Of a stretch of DNA of 64,000 nucleotides, positions 12,201 through 22,330 are shown one piece after another. The number at the start of each line of letters is the position of its first letter. Position 1 is the first letter of the stretch. Position numbers and translations under genes: made by a program. Origin of the DNA: Paragorgia papillata (taxonomy: Eukaryota > Cnidaria > Anthozoa > Scleralcyonacea > Coralliidae); the NCBI GenBank assembly GCA_035771165.1, contig JAWNZC010000445.1, positions 3,645,501-3,709,500 of the forward strand, read 5' to 3'. Below the pieces are notes generated by a model, which saw only the letters and a program-made list of their open reading frames with translations, searched no databases and was not told where the DNA came from.

Positions 12201-15200
12201 CTGCGCCTATACCCATTTGAAATCCCATGATGCTAATCCCCAGGCAGGACCTCATATAACATGGAAAATTCTTCACTCTAACATTAAATCAACTAGAGAA
12301 TTACGCAAAGCCATTGAAGCACTTGAGCCGATAAGAAAATACTCTACTAATATTATGAATGGCTGTGTTGGCAGGTTTCTCTGCATTTGATAGAAAGACT
12401 ATATCAATTTTAACGTCATTACTATACACATTATATTACCGAATTTTTTTTAGTGTACATAATATTAGCATAATTTTTAACTATTTAAACGTTTTGTGTT
12501 AAGATAGAGCCAAAGTTATTCCACTGATGAAGCCTTCACCGGCGAAACGTTTGGACTGAATAAAGTTTTTGCTTTTTCTCCTTTAGTCTGACGAAGTATT
12601 TTTCTTAAATCAATACCGACAATAGTACGTTTATATACCAGACATGGCTAACAAATGTGTATATCTGATGATTGCCTTAATCATGAAACACAGTGTATAA
12701 TGAATGACAAGTTGTATATATATATATATATATAATAGTTAAGGTAGTCGTTTACAATAGACCACAGAGTGCTAGGTAGAGGTAGAGCAAGATAGATTTT
12801 ATTTAATAAAATGAACGTTGCTACTCCGAGTTTCACGCGTTATTAAGCGATCATCAGGCAACTGAAAAAGTTTTACTTTGGCGCGATCTCACGCGTGCCA
12901 CGCAATATAAACAGAAACTAAAGTGAAACTTTTTCAGTTGCCTGATGATCGCTTAATAACGCGTGAAACTCGGAGTAGCAACGTTCATTTTATTAAATAA
13001 AATATATATATATATCTTCGCTAAACACTAGAAATGAACTTATATCGACATGCAGACATAGAAAAAAACACTTACTAAGCAGTCAATAACCAAGCTGACA
13101 TAGTTAACAAGCTAACTATTCATAACACTGTAAATCAAAACCGCATTTTATTGTAATGACGTCAGATCATCCGTGTAAAATAGTCAAGTTTCCTAGCTAG
13201 CTACGAGAACCAGACGCGATAATCACCTGATGAGTGTGGCAAGCTTTGCTTGCCACACGAAACAAATTTGTAGTGAATAAAATTTTAATGAAGTAACCGA
13301 AGTTTATCCTCTTGTCTTATTCCGCTCTACCTCGGTATTGAGCACTCTATTCATATGTTTTCAAACTTGCTACTTATATGTACTATTTACAGAATGAGTG
13401 GCCGTTCTGTATCGGGGTATACAGACACGAGGCGAAGCCGAGTGCCTGTATCCCGATACAGAACGGACACGAATTCTGTAAATGACTTCTAAAACGATCC
13501 GATTTGGTTAGTTCATTGGCGTAGTAATTTTTCTAAAAAAACGTTGTCTAAGTCGAGAAAATCAAAGGTAAAACTTATGTAAATCAAGAGGAATCTGTAT
13601 CACGTATACAGACACTCATTAAACATGGATTTTCTTTGTGTTTTCCTCATGAATTATTAATGAGTTTTAGAAATATATTTCTAAAATTCATTAATAATTC
13701 ATGAGGAAAACACAAAGAAAAATCATGAGCGTATCGGATCTATATATGTGATATAGACTCGCTCTAAGTTTCTCGCTGGTTTTTAACGGCTGAGATAAGC
13801 TTAATTTTCAAAATTACTACGCCAATGAACGTATGAAGTGATTCTTTTTAGAAGCCATTTAAAAACCTTGCACTACGGGCTTTATCGGCTCTAAAACACT
13901 CGGCTATCGCCTCGTGTTTTATATCCGATAAAGCCCTCCTGCGCGGTTTATAAATATTACATATATATTACTTGTATAACGTCAACTAATATAATTGCTT
14001 TGTTCTTCAAAATTACTCATCCCATTCAAGAAATAACAGGAAATATGTGCAGTTTAATCTTTATATTTAACGTTTAACTGTTTTCAAAAATAGTCTGCTC
14101 TTATTTTTGCTTGCAGATGCAAGTTTAAAATAGACGGTAATGCTTTAAATAGCTTCACACAATGGCGGTTCGAGTTCGTTTTAATCCGTAAATTTTCACT
14201 TTCAAATGTTTCCCATACCTTCTAAATGGCAAAAATATTGTCATCTACCTTTCCTCTATTATTACTGGTTGTAGCGTAAAAATCGAGCGACTAGTTTTTG
14301 AAATATACCAACTCCGTATTTCGCCATTGCACTCCTTGTTGACCTGGCTGAGGTTTACTACTTTACTGGCTGCGAGATTTTCCGGAAGTGGTTTTCAGTA
14401 ACCAGCGCGGGGACAAATAGTTCAAAGGTTCCGACCCGAGTGGCCCTTCTGCTCAGTTCTCAATCTCGTACCCAGAGCCTGCGATCCTTTTGGTCATTAC
14501 CAAGGAACGGAGGCTCTGGGAAACTCCGATGAAAAAGACCCCAAAATTGGGTTTTTGTTCCCAGTCCTCTGGTTCCCAGTTCCCTATAATTTGTAACAAT
14601 CATCGACGATCGTTCGCTTGTTCGAAGACCAGGAAAAATATTTGTTTACCGATAAAAAAGGCCCAACATGTTTCACAAAGCTCTCGACAATACAATCGAT
14701 ACAAATGGCCTTTCTTCGCTTTTCTCAAAATCGTCAACCAGACGATTTGACGAGTGTGTTTTAAATGTCCGCGTCGCCGTCAGGCGTCAGCACTCGGCAG
14801 TAATCGGCTCAGCCGCTCAGGTAAGAAATTGTACTTTTTGCCAGGAATTTTGGCTAAACTATGTATTCTCTAATATAATTTTAGAGACGAAATTGCGAAG
14901 AATTACGAGACGAGTCAGACGATGGATGTTTGTTTGGCGACGAAGCGACAATAATAATAGTTTTAACTTGTAAATTGTCGGGATTTTTGCTGTTTTGAAT
15001 TATTTCATGTGTTCAATTATATTTTGGGTCTGTCGTGTATAATGGTTACAGAACGTCGAGAAATCGATTAAACAAGTTAGCAACGTGCACACTATTTGAA
15101 ATTTTACTGTTTTTAAACTAACCAATCAGATGACGAGTTTCATCGGAGTTTCCCAGAGCCTCTGATTCTTGGTAGTTGCCAAAAGGATCGCAGGCGCTGG

Positions 15201-18200
15201 GTACGAGATTGCTCAGTTCTTTACCCTGGGTACGAGGTTGAGTTCTTTATTCTGTGCCCTCGACGAAATTATGTTATTCACGTACTCAGAGCCCCCGCGG
15301 CCACATCGACATCTGGGTACGAAATAGCCTGCGAGCAGGAACGAGCAGGCTAGGTACGATATCAAAGGTATGAAGATATTGGAAATGTGTTGTCGATTTT
15401 GAAATGTGTTGTCAATTTTGAAATGTGTTGTCGATTTTAAAATGTGTTTCTCGGATAATATTGAAATGTGTTGCGAATTTTGATTTGTGTTGTATAAATT
15501 TATTTGTGTTGTGAACCTTGACTTGGTAATGTGTTGTCAATTTTGAAATGTGTTGTCAATTTTGAAATGTGTTGTGACACTTCTGGGCCACGGCCGTAGC
15601 TTAGGATTCGTCACACTTGTATTACCCATTTACCGTTCAGTCGCGCACGTATTTTACACCCTAAGGAATATGCAAAGATGTTACACAGTAATTCAACAGT
15701 GGAATACAAAGAAAGTCTGAAAGAAAAATTACTCAATTCCCAAACTTTCACCCTTAAATTATTGTGTAACATAAATTGATGATAATTTTAAGCAATTACT
15801 ATCAGTGCCAACGATTATAAATATATAAAGAACCTAAACATGTTTAATTTCAGTCTTCTAAGAAGTGTTTATCCCCACCTCACCTTATTCTATTTAAATT
15901 TATTCCGAGAAATAATACTTTTAGTTCTTACCGGGACAAACAGGAAGTGTGTCGCCAGTGACAGAGCAATTCACGACTTCTTTGGAACCTAGAAAAAATA
16001 GGGTTTTTTTTATTTTAATATACTTTCTTTCTGTCCTTCAAAGAACTGTTGCATAGTTTTGCTAAAAATGGGGATAGAGCGATCGACTAAATTTATCTTT
16101 ATGCTGGAATTACACATAGACGCTATTGTTGATGCGATGTAGAAAAATTACTGAATGAAAATTCCGCAATCAGCATGAAAAGTAGGCCATGTACTTATAA
16201 ACTACTTGGCTTAATCTACTTGAACTGCAGTGGACTGGACCGGACCAAACTGGCCGGACTGAACAGAACTGAACTGAGTTGGCTTGGACTGGACTGAACA
16301 GGACTGGAACAGACTAGAGTAGACTGCATGGCATGGAATGGACTAGAATTGATTCAATAGACTGGACTGAACTAGACTGGACTGGACGTAAACTAGACTA
16401 GAGTGGACTGGGATAGACTGAACTGGACTGGAGCTAAATTGGACTGGAAAAGACAGGAGTAGTCTGGACTAGATTATACTGTACTGGACTGGACTAGAGT
16501 GGACTGAAGTAGATTAGACTGCAGGACTGGACTAGACCAGCCTGGACTAGACTACACTGGAATGGACAGGAGTGGAATAGAGAAGAGTAGACCTGACTGG
16601 ACTGCACTGAACTGGATTGGACTAGAGTGGAGTGGACTGAAAACGAAAACTGAAACTACAAGTTTGCTCAAAGAAATCCAAGAACGAGATGAGATCGGCG
16701 GCTGGCTTTCAGTCTACGTCGTTTGACACGTTTTAACTAAATATTTGCCTGTATAAATGCGTTTATATAATAAATTGTGAAGAGACGCCTGCGGAGGAGG
16801 CAGCCTCATGCATGTAAACAGCCTCTTGTGGCTATTTTACTTCCGTCAGAAGTTTATGTTTTCACCTTTGTTTGTTTGTTTGTTTGTTCGTTCGTTCGTT
16901 CGTTCGTTTGTTTGTTTGTTTGTTTGTTGCGCACCGAGATCCAACGGCTGGAATCTGAGCCTACGTATATTCGAGTCTTTCGAGAAGCTAATTACTAAAA
17001 TGAATCTCGTTTGCATTTTGGGAGACTGTACTACAGTCCAGTTTAGGGGCTGGGGAAAGGGGAGGACAAAACTATCAATCCAGTTCCAAGTGTCTCATGC
17101 ATGTTATAACAAATCTAAAGCTGAAAAGTTATACAGCAATATACCATCAAGTGTATCAAGTAATATCATGGTATATTGTCAATTGGGCTAAGTTTCTTGT
17201 TCGTTTACTCCGTCCTCTTTCTTCAGGTTCTTATTCAATTAGTAACTCGTTTTCTTTTATCCAAGAATTATTTTCTCTTAACCTTAACACTGATAAGTTA
17301 GTAACGGCTAGTTTTGACGTTACATCTTTATTTACTAATATCCCACTTGATGAAACCATAGAAAAAATTATTAATCAATTGTTTTCTACTAGCCGTTTCT
17401 TTGAAGGATTTTCTCTGTCCGAATTTAAGGAGCTTTTGAATTTAACCGTTAAAGATTGTCATTTTTTGTTCAATGGAAAGTTTTACGATCAGATAGATGG
17501 AGCAGTGGCGTGCGGTGACCAAAATTGATAGGCAAGCGAACCCCTCTAGGGGCCGGGGTCTGGGGGCATGCTCCCCCAGAAAATTTTTGAATTTGAAAAC
17601 CCCAGGAGTGCATTTCCAGTGACTTCCGAAAGATCTGTAAGGCCTGGCTATACTAGGCTGGTATTTTTGAAAATACACAGTTATTTCACTGCATTCACGA
17701 ATCAAAAATTACAGAACAGCTATATTTGGGTCATCAAAAAAAGATGCATAATATTATGACTAGTGACTTTGAGGTATCTACAATAATTAGAAATAATGAT
17801 AGAGTATTATTATTAGCAATTATATTTTATAAACTTATAATGCGTCTGCACAGTATGATGTAAATGTACAGACATGCATGCATGCAGTCATTACATACAT
17901 GGCTATACCGAATTACATGCATTGCCATAATCATGAAAAAGTAACAAAGCGGAACTAATATTCTATATTTACTTAAACATAAATTCCATCCGCCTTTCCT
18001 TTGCGCAAAACTCTTTTATTACGTCCTCATAAAAACGTGGATTTCCTTGCACGAAACCGTAGCGGTAACAGTTAAGATGAGGACGCTTTTCCAGTGACAC
18101 AGTCTTCGGTACAGTGCTTATTGACTAATAACATAGCAGCAACTTACCCTTGTTTATATATGTTTAGTTTAAAGGAGTGGCAATACAGGGCGTGGGACAA

Positions 18201-20758
18201 AATCATAGCGACGTTCATTGCTAACTTCTGTGACGTCACGTGTTACGTGTATCTCGCATGTTCTTAACTACGCTCCTCTTTATAACCATCTGTCTTGTCT
18301 TATAAATTATAATGCATAGCAAAACGTGTTTTACATCTTCTAGATTATCCGAGAATAAACAGTGATGTTTAGTCTCGTGTTTTTTTAGTGATTAATTTAT
18401 TTCAGCAACAGAATTGCACAATCAGTCATATAGTCATACGCCGCATGTTTGCGCGCATTTGATTATTTCTGTAGACTTTAGTTCAAGCAATTTGCATGCT
18501 ACAAATAAATGAATTATGGACATTATAACTAGTTTTAAATGAACATTACCTTTTGGTTGCTGCGTAATTCACCAACAATATCACCATTCACAAACGACTT
18601 GCCCTTCATAACTTTATTTCTCAATTTTGAATGATGTACAATGCGTTGGTTTAAAACAACGCGCCTTGGTGCCTATAATTCCCCTGTTTGAAATTGAAAA
18701 CCCGACTCGTGCTGCCTTGCGTGCGTGTCATTCCTACGCTAAGGGCCCAGAGGCAAGTGTTCATCGTATCGCACGTGTGTGTTGGCCAATCAGCTATCAA
18801 GCGGTGTCCCAAATATTTTTCTTTCGCACCATGAAAAGATATGGTTGGATAATTGCCCCGCAGAATTTAAACCGGCTTTTTACAAGCGTTATGTTGACGA
18901 TTCTTTTATTCTATTTCGATCTAGTGATCATATCAAACCCTTCCTTGACTATTTGAATTCACAACACCGTAACATCAAATTTACATGTGAAGTTGAAGAC
19001 AACAAAACCTTGTCATTCCTTGAATGACATAAATATAAGTCGTTCCAACAACTCTTTTATCACTTCTGTTTACCGCAAGCCGACTTTTATCGGATTGTTT
19101 ACTAATTTTGAAAGCTTTTTGCCTACGATTTACAAAAAGGGACTCATTTACACTCTTTTATTTCGATACTTCAACTTATATGTTCGTCATATACGATATT
19201 TCATGAAGAACTTGCAAAATTTAAAACTTCCTTACTTAAAAATGGATACCCTGAACGGTTTTTAGATCAATGTATTCGCACTTTTTTGAATAAAATTTTT
19301 TCACCTCCGATCAAACCTCTCACGGCGCCTAAGTTACAGATTTCGTTTGTTTTTCCTTTCACTGGTGATCACGGCTTACAAATCCGCACACAACTTCGAA
19401 GATTAATTTCATCAGCCTATATCCGCACATTAACCTTCGGATTATATTTCGACCTGTATGTCTCTCAAACTTTTTTCGATTTAAGGACCGGATCCCTATG
19501 CAATTAAGACCTCATGTGGTTTACAAATTTACGTGCCAAGGATGTAACTCCTTGTATATTGGCGAAACATGCCAAAATTTACACATTAGGGCTTCTGAGC
19601 ATATTTCCTTACACCGGAAACAACGTTTCTCAAAAGTCATAAGTAAACATGATAAAAAAAAAAATTTTAATAAAGAACTAACGTTTCGTCACTAACCAGC
19701 GACATCATCAGAGTGATAAATATTTACAAAATTGTCTCAGCTTTATACCTAGGCGATTACAAAAATAGATGTGATAGGAGAATGATAAATGAGGGAGACG
19801 TCAGAAGTGAAGAGTCACCCGCGAAGGTGAGAAGTCAGAATAACATTAAAGGAAAGGATCTAATATTAACATTAAGTGATGGATTTATTTTGGATACGAG
19901 TAAACTTTCTCGGAGAAGGACATTAAATTCTGAATTACCAGATGATAAAATAGAGAAGTCATCAAATGAGATAGGATGACCAGTTTGACTCACGTGTGTG
20001 GAGATACTAGATAAGGCTGATTGATTTTATCATGGCTTTGTTACGAATTATTTGCTGGGCAATAATTTTTATAACAAGATTATATAAAGTACATCAAGCC
20101 AATTAAATCAAGAGTGCCAGTTAATTCAGCTATTTATAAAGCTAAATCATTAGAATTTACTCAAACACAAGAGCGACGTCTACACGTTTAAATTCGTTTT
20201 ACTTCAAATGGCTAGGATAGTTATAAAATATAGGCTTCAGTGAGATTTCCAAGAGTTGTGTAATCTATGACTGTTTAATATCAATTGGGGCTTACCTGCA
20301 CAATACGCTAAAGCACATTGACGTGGTTCTTTTAACTTGTAAAGGAAAAACGCTCCACAGTTAATGATTTTGATGTCATATTGCACACTACAGCCTTTTG
20401 GAGGCGTAAAAGGAAGGTTAACACAGGCCTTTGCGCTAACCTCCACATTTCTAGAAGTGGGATGGACTCCGTTCAGATATATTGGGGCAAATGTTCCACA
20501 ATGCCAGAAACCTGGGTCTTTCGTTGGCATTTTCCCTCCTGCCAAACTTTGGAATCGATACCAAGTACCATCTTTAATAATGTACTGGTCACAGAGTAGT
20601 GGATCTCCGCTTCCTCCGTCGTAGACGTTGAGGATACTACGACGAACATCACTTATTGTAGTGTACTGCTTTGTAACACAAGGACTTTGTGCACCAAGCT
20701 TGTTAATATGGTGCAACATGAACACACCAAAAAACAACGTACAACTAGACAGCGCCAT
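4124..20758 (-). CDS. VWDE-like secreted protein with D8C domain, 5' part of gene, disrupted
   Basis: Five minus-strand exons join in frame: 20758-20296, 15988-15932, 8416-7290 (minus an inserted MITE), 7155-7084 and 4483-4124. Phases are 1, 1, 0, 0 and lengths 463, 57, 314, 72 and 360, giving 422 codons. Order: signal peptide (MALSSCTLFF start, likely cut after LGA), D8C (uromodulin-type cysteine) domain, a 19-residue linker, then two modules like those preceding the VWD domain of VWDE. The protein should be secreted or extracellular. The gene runs past the window's low end or its later exons were missed. The family name rests on remembered similarity of the D8C segment (CGTFAPIYLNG, LYKLKEP) and exon order; OIT3 or another D8C protein is possible. 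Confidence 0.75.
4700..4905 (-). mobile_element. LINE/SINE-tail-like repeat with GACAGAC phrases
   Basis: Shares ctcttctatacggagaatct and aaaatctgaccacaag phrases with 47210-47350 and, inverted, with 62755-62990. All three carry a CTGT/GACA-rich core, as in tails of invertebrate non-LTR elements. Confidence 0.5.
5012..5162. mobile_element. Palindromic MITE
   Basis: Arms cttattaaccgag...gaggttaataag with an inner aagtatttgcct/aggcaaatactt pair. It adjoins the ttattatatggct end that recurs at 33917, a common terminal motif in this window. Confidence 0.65.
5217..5701. mobile_element. hAT-type MITE with 8-bp target duplication (7/8)
   Basis: Ends are cataggcgtagag and ctctacgcctatg. The flanks tttggaag (5209-5216) and cttggaag (5702-5709) match at 7 of 8 bases. 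It contains the gggggcatgcccccccgaa motif also seen at 17575 and, altered, at 27090. Confidence 0.75.
5702..6275. repeat. Composite repeat remnant and (TTTA)n microsatellite
   Basis: 5880-6180 shares phrases (caccagttcggctttta, accagcagtaat, ggtcggtcaatatcgta) with 48380-48560, so it is a dispersed element. 6190-6268 is nearly pure (TTTA)n. Confidence 0.6.
6276..7083. other. Intronic stretch without recognised features
   Basis: Lies inside the VWDE-like gene between exons 5 and 4. I see no coding exon or clear repeat beyond short AT runs. Confidence 0.4.
7084..7155 (-). CDS. VWDE-like gene, exon 4
   Basis: Acceptor ttctgtcag, donor gtaagt, 24 codons, phase 0 at both ends. The sequence IRARYINGTWSNWK...YTGIV fits the tail of a module of the kind VWDE-like proteins carry after D8C. 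Confidence 0.7.
7290..8416 (-). pseudogene. VWDE-like gene, exon 3, split by a MITE
   Basis: Acceptor tatctttag, phase 1. The exon reads 8416-8125, is interrupted at codon FFN-type sequence (TLF|N) by 810 bp of MITE, and resumes at 7311-7290 with donor gtaaaa. Without the MITE and one TTA copy the exon is 314 bp, frame is kept, and it joins exon 4 in phase 0. With the MITE present, translation runs into the insert and stops after eight foreign residues. Whether the allele is dead, or the insertion is haplotype-specific, cannot be told from sequence. Confidence 0.7.
7315..8124. mobile_element. 810-bp MITE, Harbinger-like, TTA target duplication
   Basis: Starts ggggccgattacatgagg and ends ctccatgtaatcggccc. 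The flanks carry tta at 7312-7314 and 8125-8127. The interior repeats gattacatg and aagccggggtga phrases. The 3-bp TTA duplication fits PIF/Harbinger elements. No transposase. Confidence 0.8.
8457..8683 (-). mobile_element. Penelope-like element 3' end (inverted copy)
   Basis: Its reverse complement matches 12459-12606 (cgtttaaatagtt, atagagccaaagttattcca, tgaagccttcacc), then ends in a TA tract. The far end (tcaattccaagcgtgacc) matches 11706-11740 inverted. It marks one side of a disrupted PLE spanning 8.5-12.6 kb. Confidence 0.6.
9041..9248 (+). repeat. 208-bp tandem repeat, unit 0
   Basis: About 90% like the units at 10154 onward. It ends at tatttaac, exactly where an inserted element begins. 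Each unit contains a TATA-like ggtatataaatagtag. Confidence 0.85.
9249..10153. mobile_element. 905-bp insertion with short inverted ends
   Basis: Begins tctttctcgtccgaacc and ends atcggacgagaaagc, so the ends pair over about 11 bp. It interrupts the 208-bp array precisely between units. No transposase frame is seen. Confidence 0.65.
10154..10792 (+). repeat. 208-bp tandem repeat array, units 1-4
   Basis: Units 10154-10358, 10359-10566, 10567-10740 (short by a 3' deletion) and a partial unit from 10741. Units 1 and 2 are nearly identical, including an open frame repeated at 208-bp spacing that is a by-product of the repeat. Confidence 0.9.
10993..11716 (+). mobile_element. Transposon with gggcatttgac/gtcaaatgccc ends
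   Basis: Left end taccccccgggcatttgacg and right end ggtcaaatgcccggggggga pair. Inner copies of catggt(c/g)gggcatttgca lie at both sides. The interior holds a short SAM-like first exon. Confidence 0.65.
11382..11489 (+). CDS. SAM-domain-like first exon inside a transposon
   Basis: ATG at 11382 opens a 35-codon frame. Residues WLQEKGLDNLVETFES have the spacing of the first two helices of a SAM domain. A GT at 11481 (gaaagtg/gtttttgac) could be a donor, after which the frame closes. No second exon was found downstream on this strand. It may be a captured host exon or the first exon of a transposon-borne SAM protein. The MAP3K20-like SAM at 29.5-30.1 kb is a different sequence on the other strand. 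Confidence 0.45.
   Translation: MADLQEFEGNDVPFVASWLQEKGLDNLVETFESGF
11741..12458 (+). mobile_element. Penelope-like GIY-YIG fragment with 150-bp inverted duplication
   Basis: The plus strand encodes the C-terminal GIY-YIG region of a PLE: CPSDC...C linker cysteines near 12030-12110, then IYIGETGR at 12124-12147 and a helix ending at the stop near 12390, with a frameshift near 12100. The last ~150 bp are repeated inverted at 11741-11890. Such inverted partial copies are known for PLEs. It sits between halves (11740 and 12459) of another PLE tail. Confidence 0.7.
12459..12606 (+). mobile_element. Penelope-like element 3' tail
   Basis: Non-coding tail after the PLE coding end. It contains ccactgatgaagccttcacc followed by ggcgaaacg, a hammerhead-like but imperfect motif. 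The inverted partner is at 8457-8640. Confidence 0.6.
12817..12862 (-). ncRNA. Hammerhead-like motif, family B, inverted copy
   Basis: Exact reverse complement of 12937-12982; see that entry for the fold. Confidence 0.5.
12937..12982 (+). ncRNA. Hammerhead-like motif, family B
   Basis: Helix I GTTGC (12937-12941) pairs with GCAAC (12978-12982). Core CTGATGA 12942-12948. Stem II CGC/GCG, closed by a U-U pair instead of G-C. GAA at 12965. Helix III ACT/AGT with a CGG loop. Cleavage-type UA at 12976-12977. All three helices and the core spacing fit a type I hammerhead, but the U-U closure would weaken it. Confidence 0.5.
13240..13960. mobile_element. Cluster of palindromic MITEs
   Basis: A hairpin at 13386-13490 (arms around cgttctgtatcggg), a near-perfect palindrome at 13628-13728 (arms ttctttgtgttttcctcatg), and a further inverted gctttatcgg/ccgataaagc pair at 13879-13937. 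The cattaataattcatgag phrase recurs at 40170, 45530 and 49290. Confidence 0.7.
14461..15211. mobile_element. MITE with 9-bp target duplication (Mutator-like)
   Basis: Ends caatctcgtacccagagcc and its complement, with internal paired blocks (gatccttttggtcattacca, ctccgatgaaa). ctcagttct flanks both sides (14452-14460 and 15212-15220). A 9-bp duplication suggests the Mutator group. Interior frames are not recognisable genes. Confidence 0.8.
15365..15590 (+). repeat. Minisatellite, about 21-bp unit (gaaatgtgttgtcaatttt)
   Basis: About ten imperfect copies with scattered substitutions and a short interruption near 15500. Confidence 0.85.
15932..15988 (-). CDS. VWDE-like gene, exon 2 (57 bp)
   Basis: Acceptor tttttctag, donor gtaaga, phase 1 at both ends, encoding KEVVNCSVTGDTLPVCP. 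It joins exon 1 and exon 3 in frame. The same 57-bp exon is conserved in the duplicate at 56679-56735 with only synonymous change seen, which supports it being coding. Confidence 0.8.
16230..16640 (+). repeat. Low-complexity ACTGG/AGACT repeat, copy 1
   Basis: Irregular pentamer-based repeats (ggactggactga). The matching tract in the duplicate is at 56975-57495. Confidence 0.85.
16862..16928 (+). repeat. (TTTG)n-(TTCG)n microsatellite
   Basis: Seven tttg, five ttcg, then five tttg units. Confidence 0.9.
17097..19715 (+). mobile_element. Degenerate Penelope-like retroelement, split by an insertion
   Basis: First part 17172-17516 encodes the start of the reverse transcriptase palm (SFDVTSLFTNIPLDETI). 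The frame breaks at QIDG. The palm resumes near 18790 with NIFLSHHEKIW and the catalytic YVDD at 18890-18901, then moves through at least two frameshifts (SVYRKPTF...GLIYTLLFRYF) to a GIY-YIG domain at 19500-19620 (VYKFTC, SLYIGET). A 3' tail with a ctctgatgatgtcgctgg motif (minus strand, 19680-19712) follows. The element is dead. It lies within copy 1 only, so it inserted after the duplication or was lost from copy 2. Confidence 0.8.
17505..18790. mobile_element. Insertion inside the PLE, hAT-like left end
   Basis: Begins cagtggcgtgcggtgacc, a hAT-style terminus, followed by the ggggcatgctcccccag motif shared with 5310 and 27090. The right end is not defined; roughly a dozen palm residues of the PLE are missing across the gap. 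Confidence 0.5.
20296..20758 (-). CDS. VWDE-like gene, exon 1: signal peptide and D8C domain
   Basis: ATG at 20758. Residues 1-23 form a hydrophobic signal peptide. The body has the D8C pattern: DPLLCD, TWYRF, CGTFAPIYLNG, ACVNLPF, CSVQY, FLYKLKEP and CALAYC. It ends AYCAG at donor gtaag, phase 1. Known D8C proteins (uromodulin, GP2, OIT3, VWDE) use these cysteines for disulfides. The duplicate exon at 58833-59301 differs by two extra codons (SG in LNGSGVHP) and scattered substitutions but keeps every cysteine, so both have been under selection. Confidence 0.85.
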
Positions 20759-21139
20759 TGTTAGTAATGAACTAAGGGCATGAACATGTACACGGAAATA
20801 CGTATTTGTCGCGTTATTATATGCATAAGCTTGATGCGCATCCAATTATATTGGATCGTACTGGCGCTGAGGCGTTCCCTCAAAGGGACAATTAAAGCAT
20901 TCAGCAATATATTTTATAAAATAACATTTTGAAAACAAGCGTGGCGATTGGTTGAAAGCCGTGTTTCTATAACTTTATGGAAACACGGCAAGGTCCACGC
21001 CATTCAATACGCCATCATTACGGTGTAGGATACGCCATTATACGCCATCATACGCCATTATGAAGAGTAAGGAGAATTTACGCTTTGATGCAGTGATTAT
21101 TTTTACGTTCTATACCTATTTTCGACAGGTTATTTTATA

Positions 21140-21333
21140 AAGGAAATAGAAAACATTTTTTCCGTGTTCCCAACAGTTATAGAAACACTTGTGGAAGTTT
21201 GGGAGAACTCGAAATAGCGTGGAAACACTCGCCCTGCGGGCTCGTGTTCCCACTACAATTTCTCGTTCTCCCAAACTTCCACTCGTGTTTCTATAACTCT
21301 ATGGAAACACGGAAAATGTTTTCTATTTCTTAA
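21140..21333. mobile_element. Palindromic MITE (gaaacacg family)
   Basis: Arms aggaaatagaaaacatttt... pair across the element. A related half-site with gtgtttctataacttt is at 20960-20990. Present only in copy 1. Confidence 0.75.
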
Positions 21334-21346
21334 ATTGAAAGTGTCA

Positions 21347-21716
21347 GGTCCTGTTTACATGAAGCGGATTGAGTGTTCAATTCAAATCACCCATGTTGTT
21401 TCTCCTTGTTGTGTTTACATGAAAAAGATTGAAAGTTTTCGATCTGATCGAAACGATCGAAAGCAGTGGAATGATTTGACTTGAGATTCAAGCAAGGAAC
21501 CGACTTGAATGTAAAATGACTTGATACGCATGAGTGAAGTTGGTGCATGTCGTGCTAAATGACAGACATTGAGGGAAGCAGAGGAAATAGTGTTCCAAAA
21601 CCGAAAACAATGTTCCAAGCAGATCGGATTCTCCATGTAAACATGTGCCCGGATTGACGTCACTCGCGTTTTACGATCCGATTGGACTGTCTAGCCGTGC
21701 TGTGTACACAGGGCCT
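21347..21716. mobile_element. MITE, gtttacatgaagcggattga family, copy 1
   Basis: A full inverted counterpart lies at 40205-40620 (shared gaaacgatcg, tgttccaa(a/g)cagatcgga). Its ends read ctgtttacatg... and cacagggcc. Non-autonomous. Confidence 0.75.
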
Positions 21717-22330
21717 AAAAACGTAGCCGTGCTGTGTAGGCACTTTCGGTAAAAAAGTAGATGTCGATTTAGTAACGAAATATTGACGTTTCCAGCAAAG
21801 TCTCTGATGCAAGACTCTGCTCGGAACGTTATTAACGCCAGTATTTCGTTGTCAAAAAATTCAGCAGTTCACTACCTTATTTTCGCTTTTCTATAATGAA
21901 TAAATTATTGAGCGTTTGATGTTAAGAGTTTTCGCGTTCATTCATGTTATCACATTATTTATCAACTGAACAATTGGTTTACTCAGTATCTAATCTTATC
22001 CCATCCAATGTAGCCTGTGAACAGAGTGTATCTTCGTCTTCTAAATCTCAAGGGATTGATTGCAAACCACCAACAGTTTAATGCTCATCTAAACTCACAA
22101 AACGTCTAGATCTGCTCGCCAGCTATGTCCAATGCGGAATTAGCTGCAGACTTTACAGCAGAAGTTTAAATCAATCATGCATGTTTCAAAACATCCTAAA
22201 ATTGAAGTAAGCGAAAGACTAGATGAAAGTGGAAAGGTATGTGTAAGAACAGCCTTAGGCTTGTGAAGGACATCTGAAATACCGAGCAATTTTTCTTTTC
22301 GAAATTCGGTCAAAAAGTTATTTTAACTTA

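Larger units (their letters stand above)
12795..13000. repeat. Large hairpin bearing two inverted hammerhead-like motifs
   Basis: Arms of about 75 bp (ttaataaaatgaacgttgct and its complement) around a ~65-bp loop, flanked by TA tracts at 12716-12733 and 13001-13014. The family B motif lies on both strands at 12817-12862 and 12937-12982. Confidence 0.8.

Noticed and set aside
12521..12560. Hammerhead in the P-element tail (ctgatgaagcc...ggcgaaacg), and similar motifs at 8540, 19680, 21790, 23812, 47850, 59590
   Set aside because: They keep parts of the core but have an extra base before stem II or lack a helix I and a proper helix III, so they were not called ribozymes. They may be decayed relatives.
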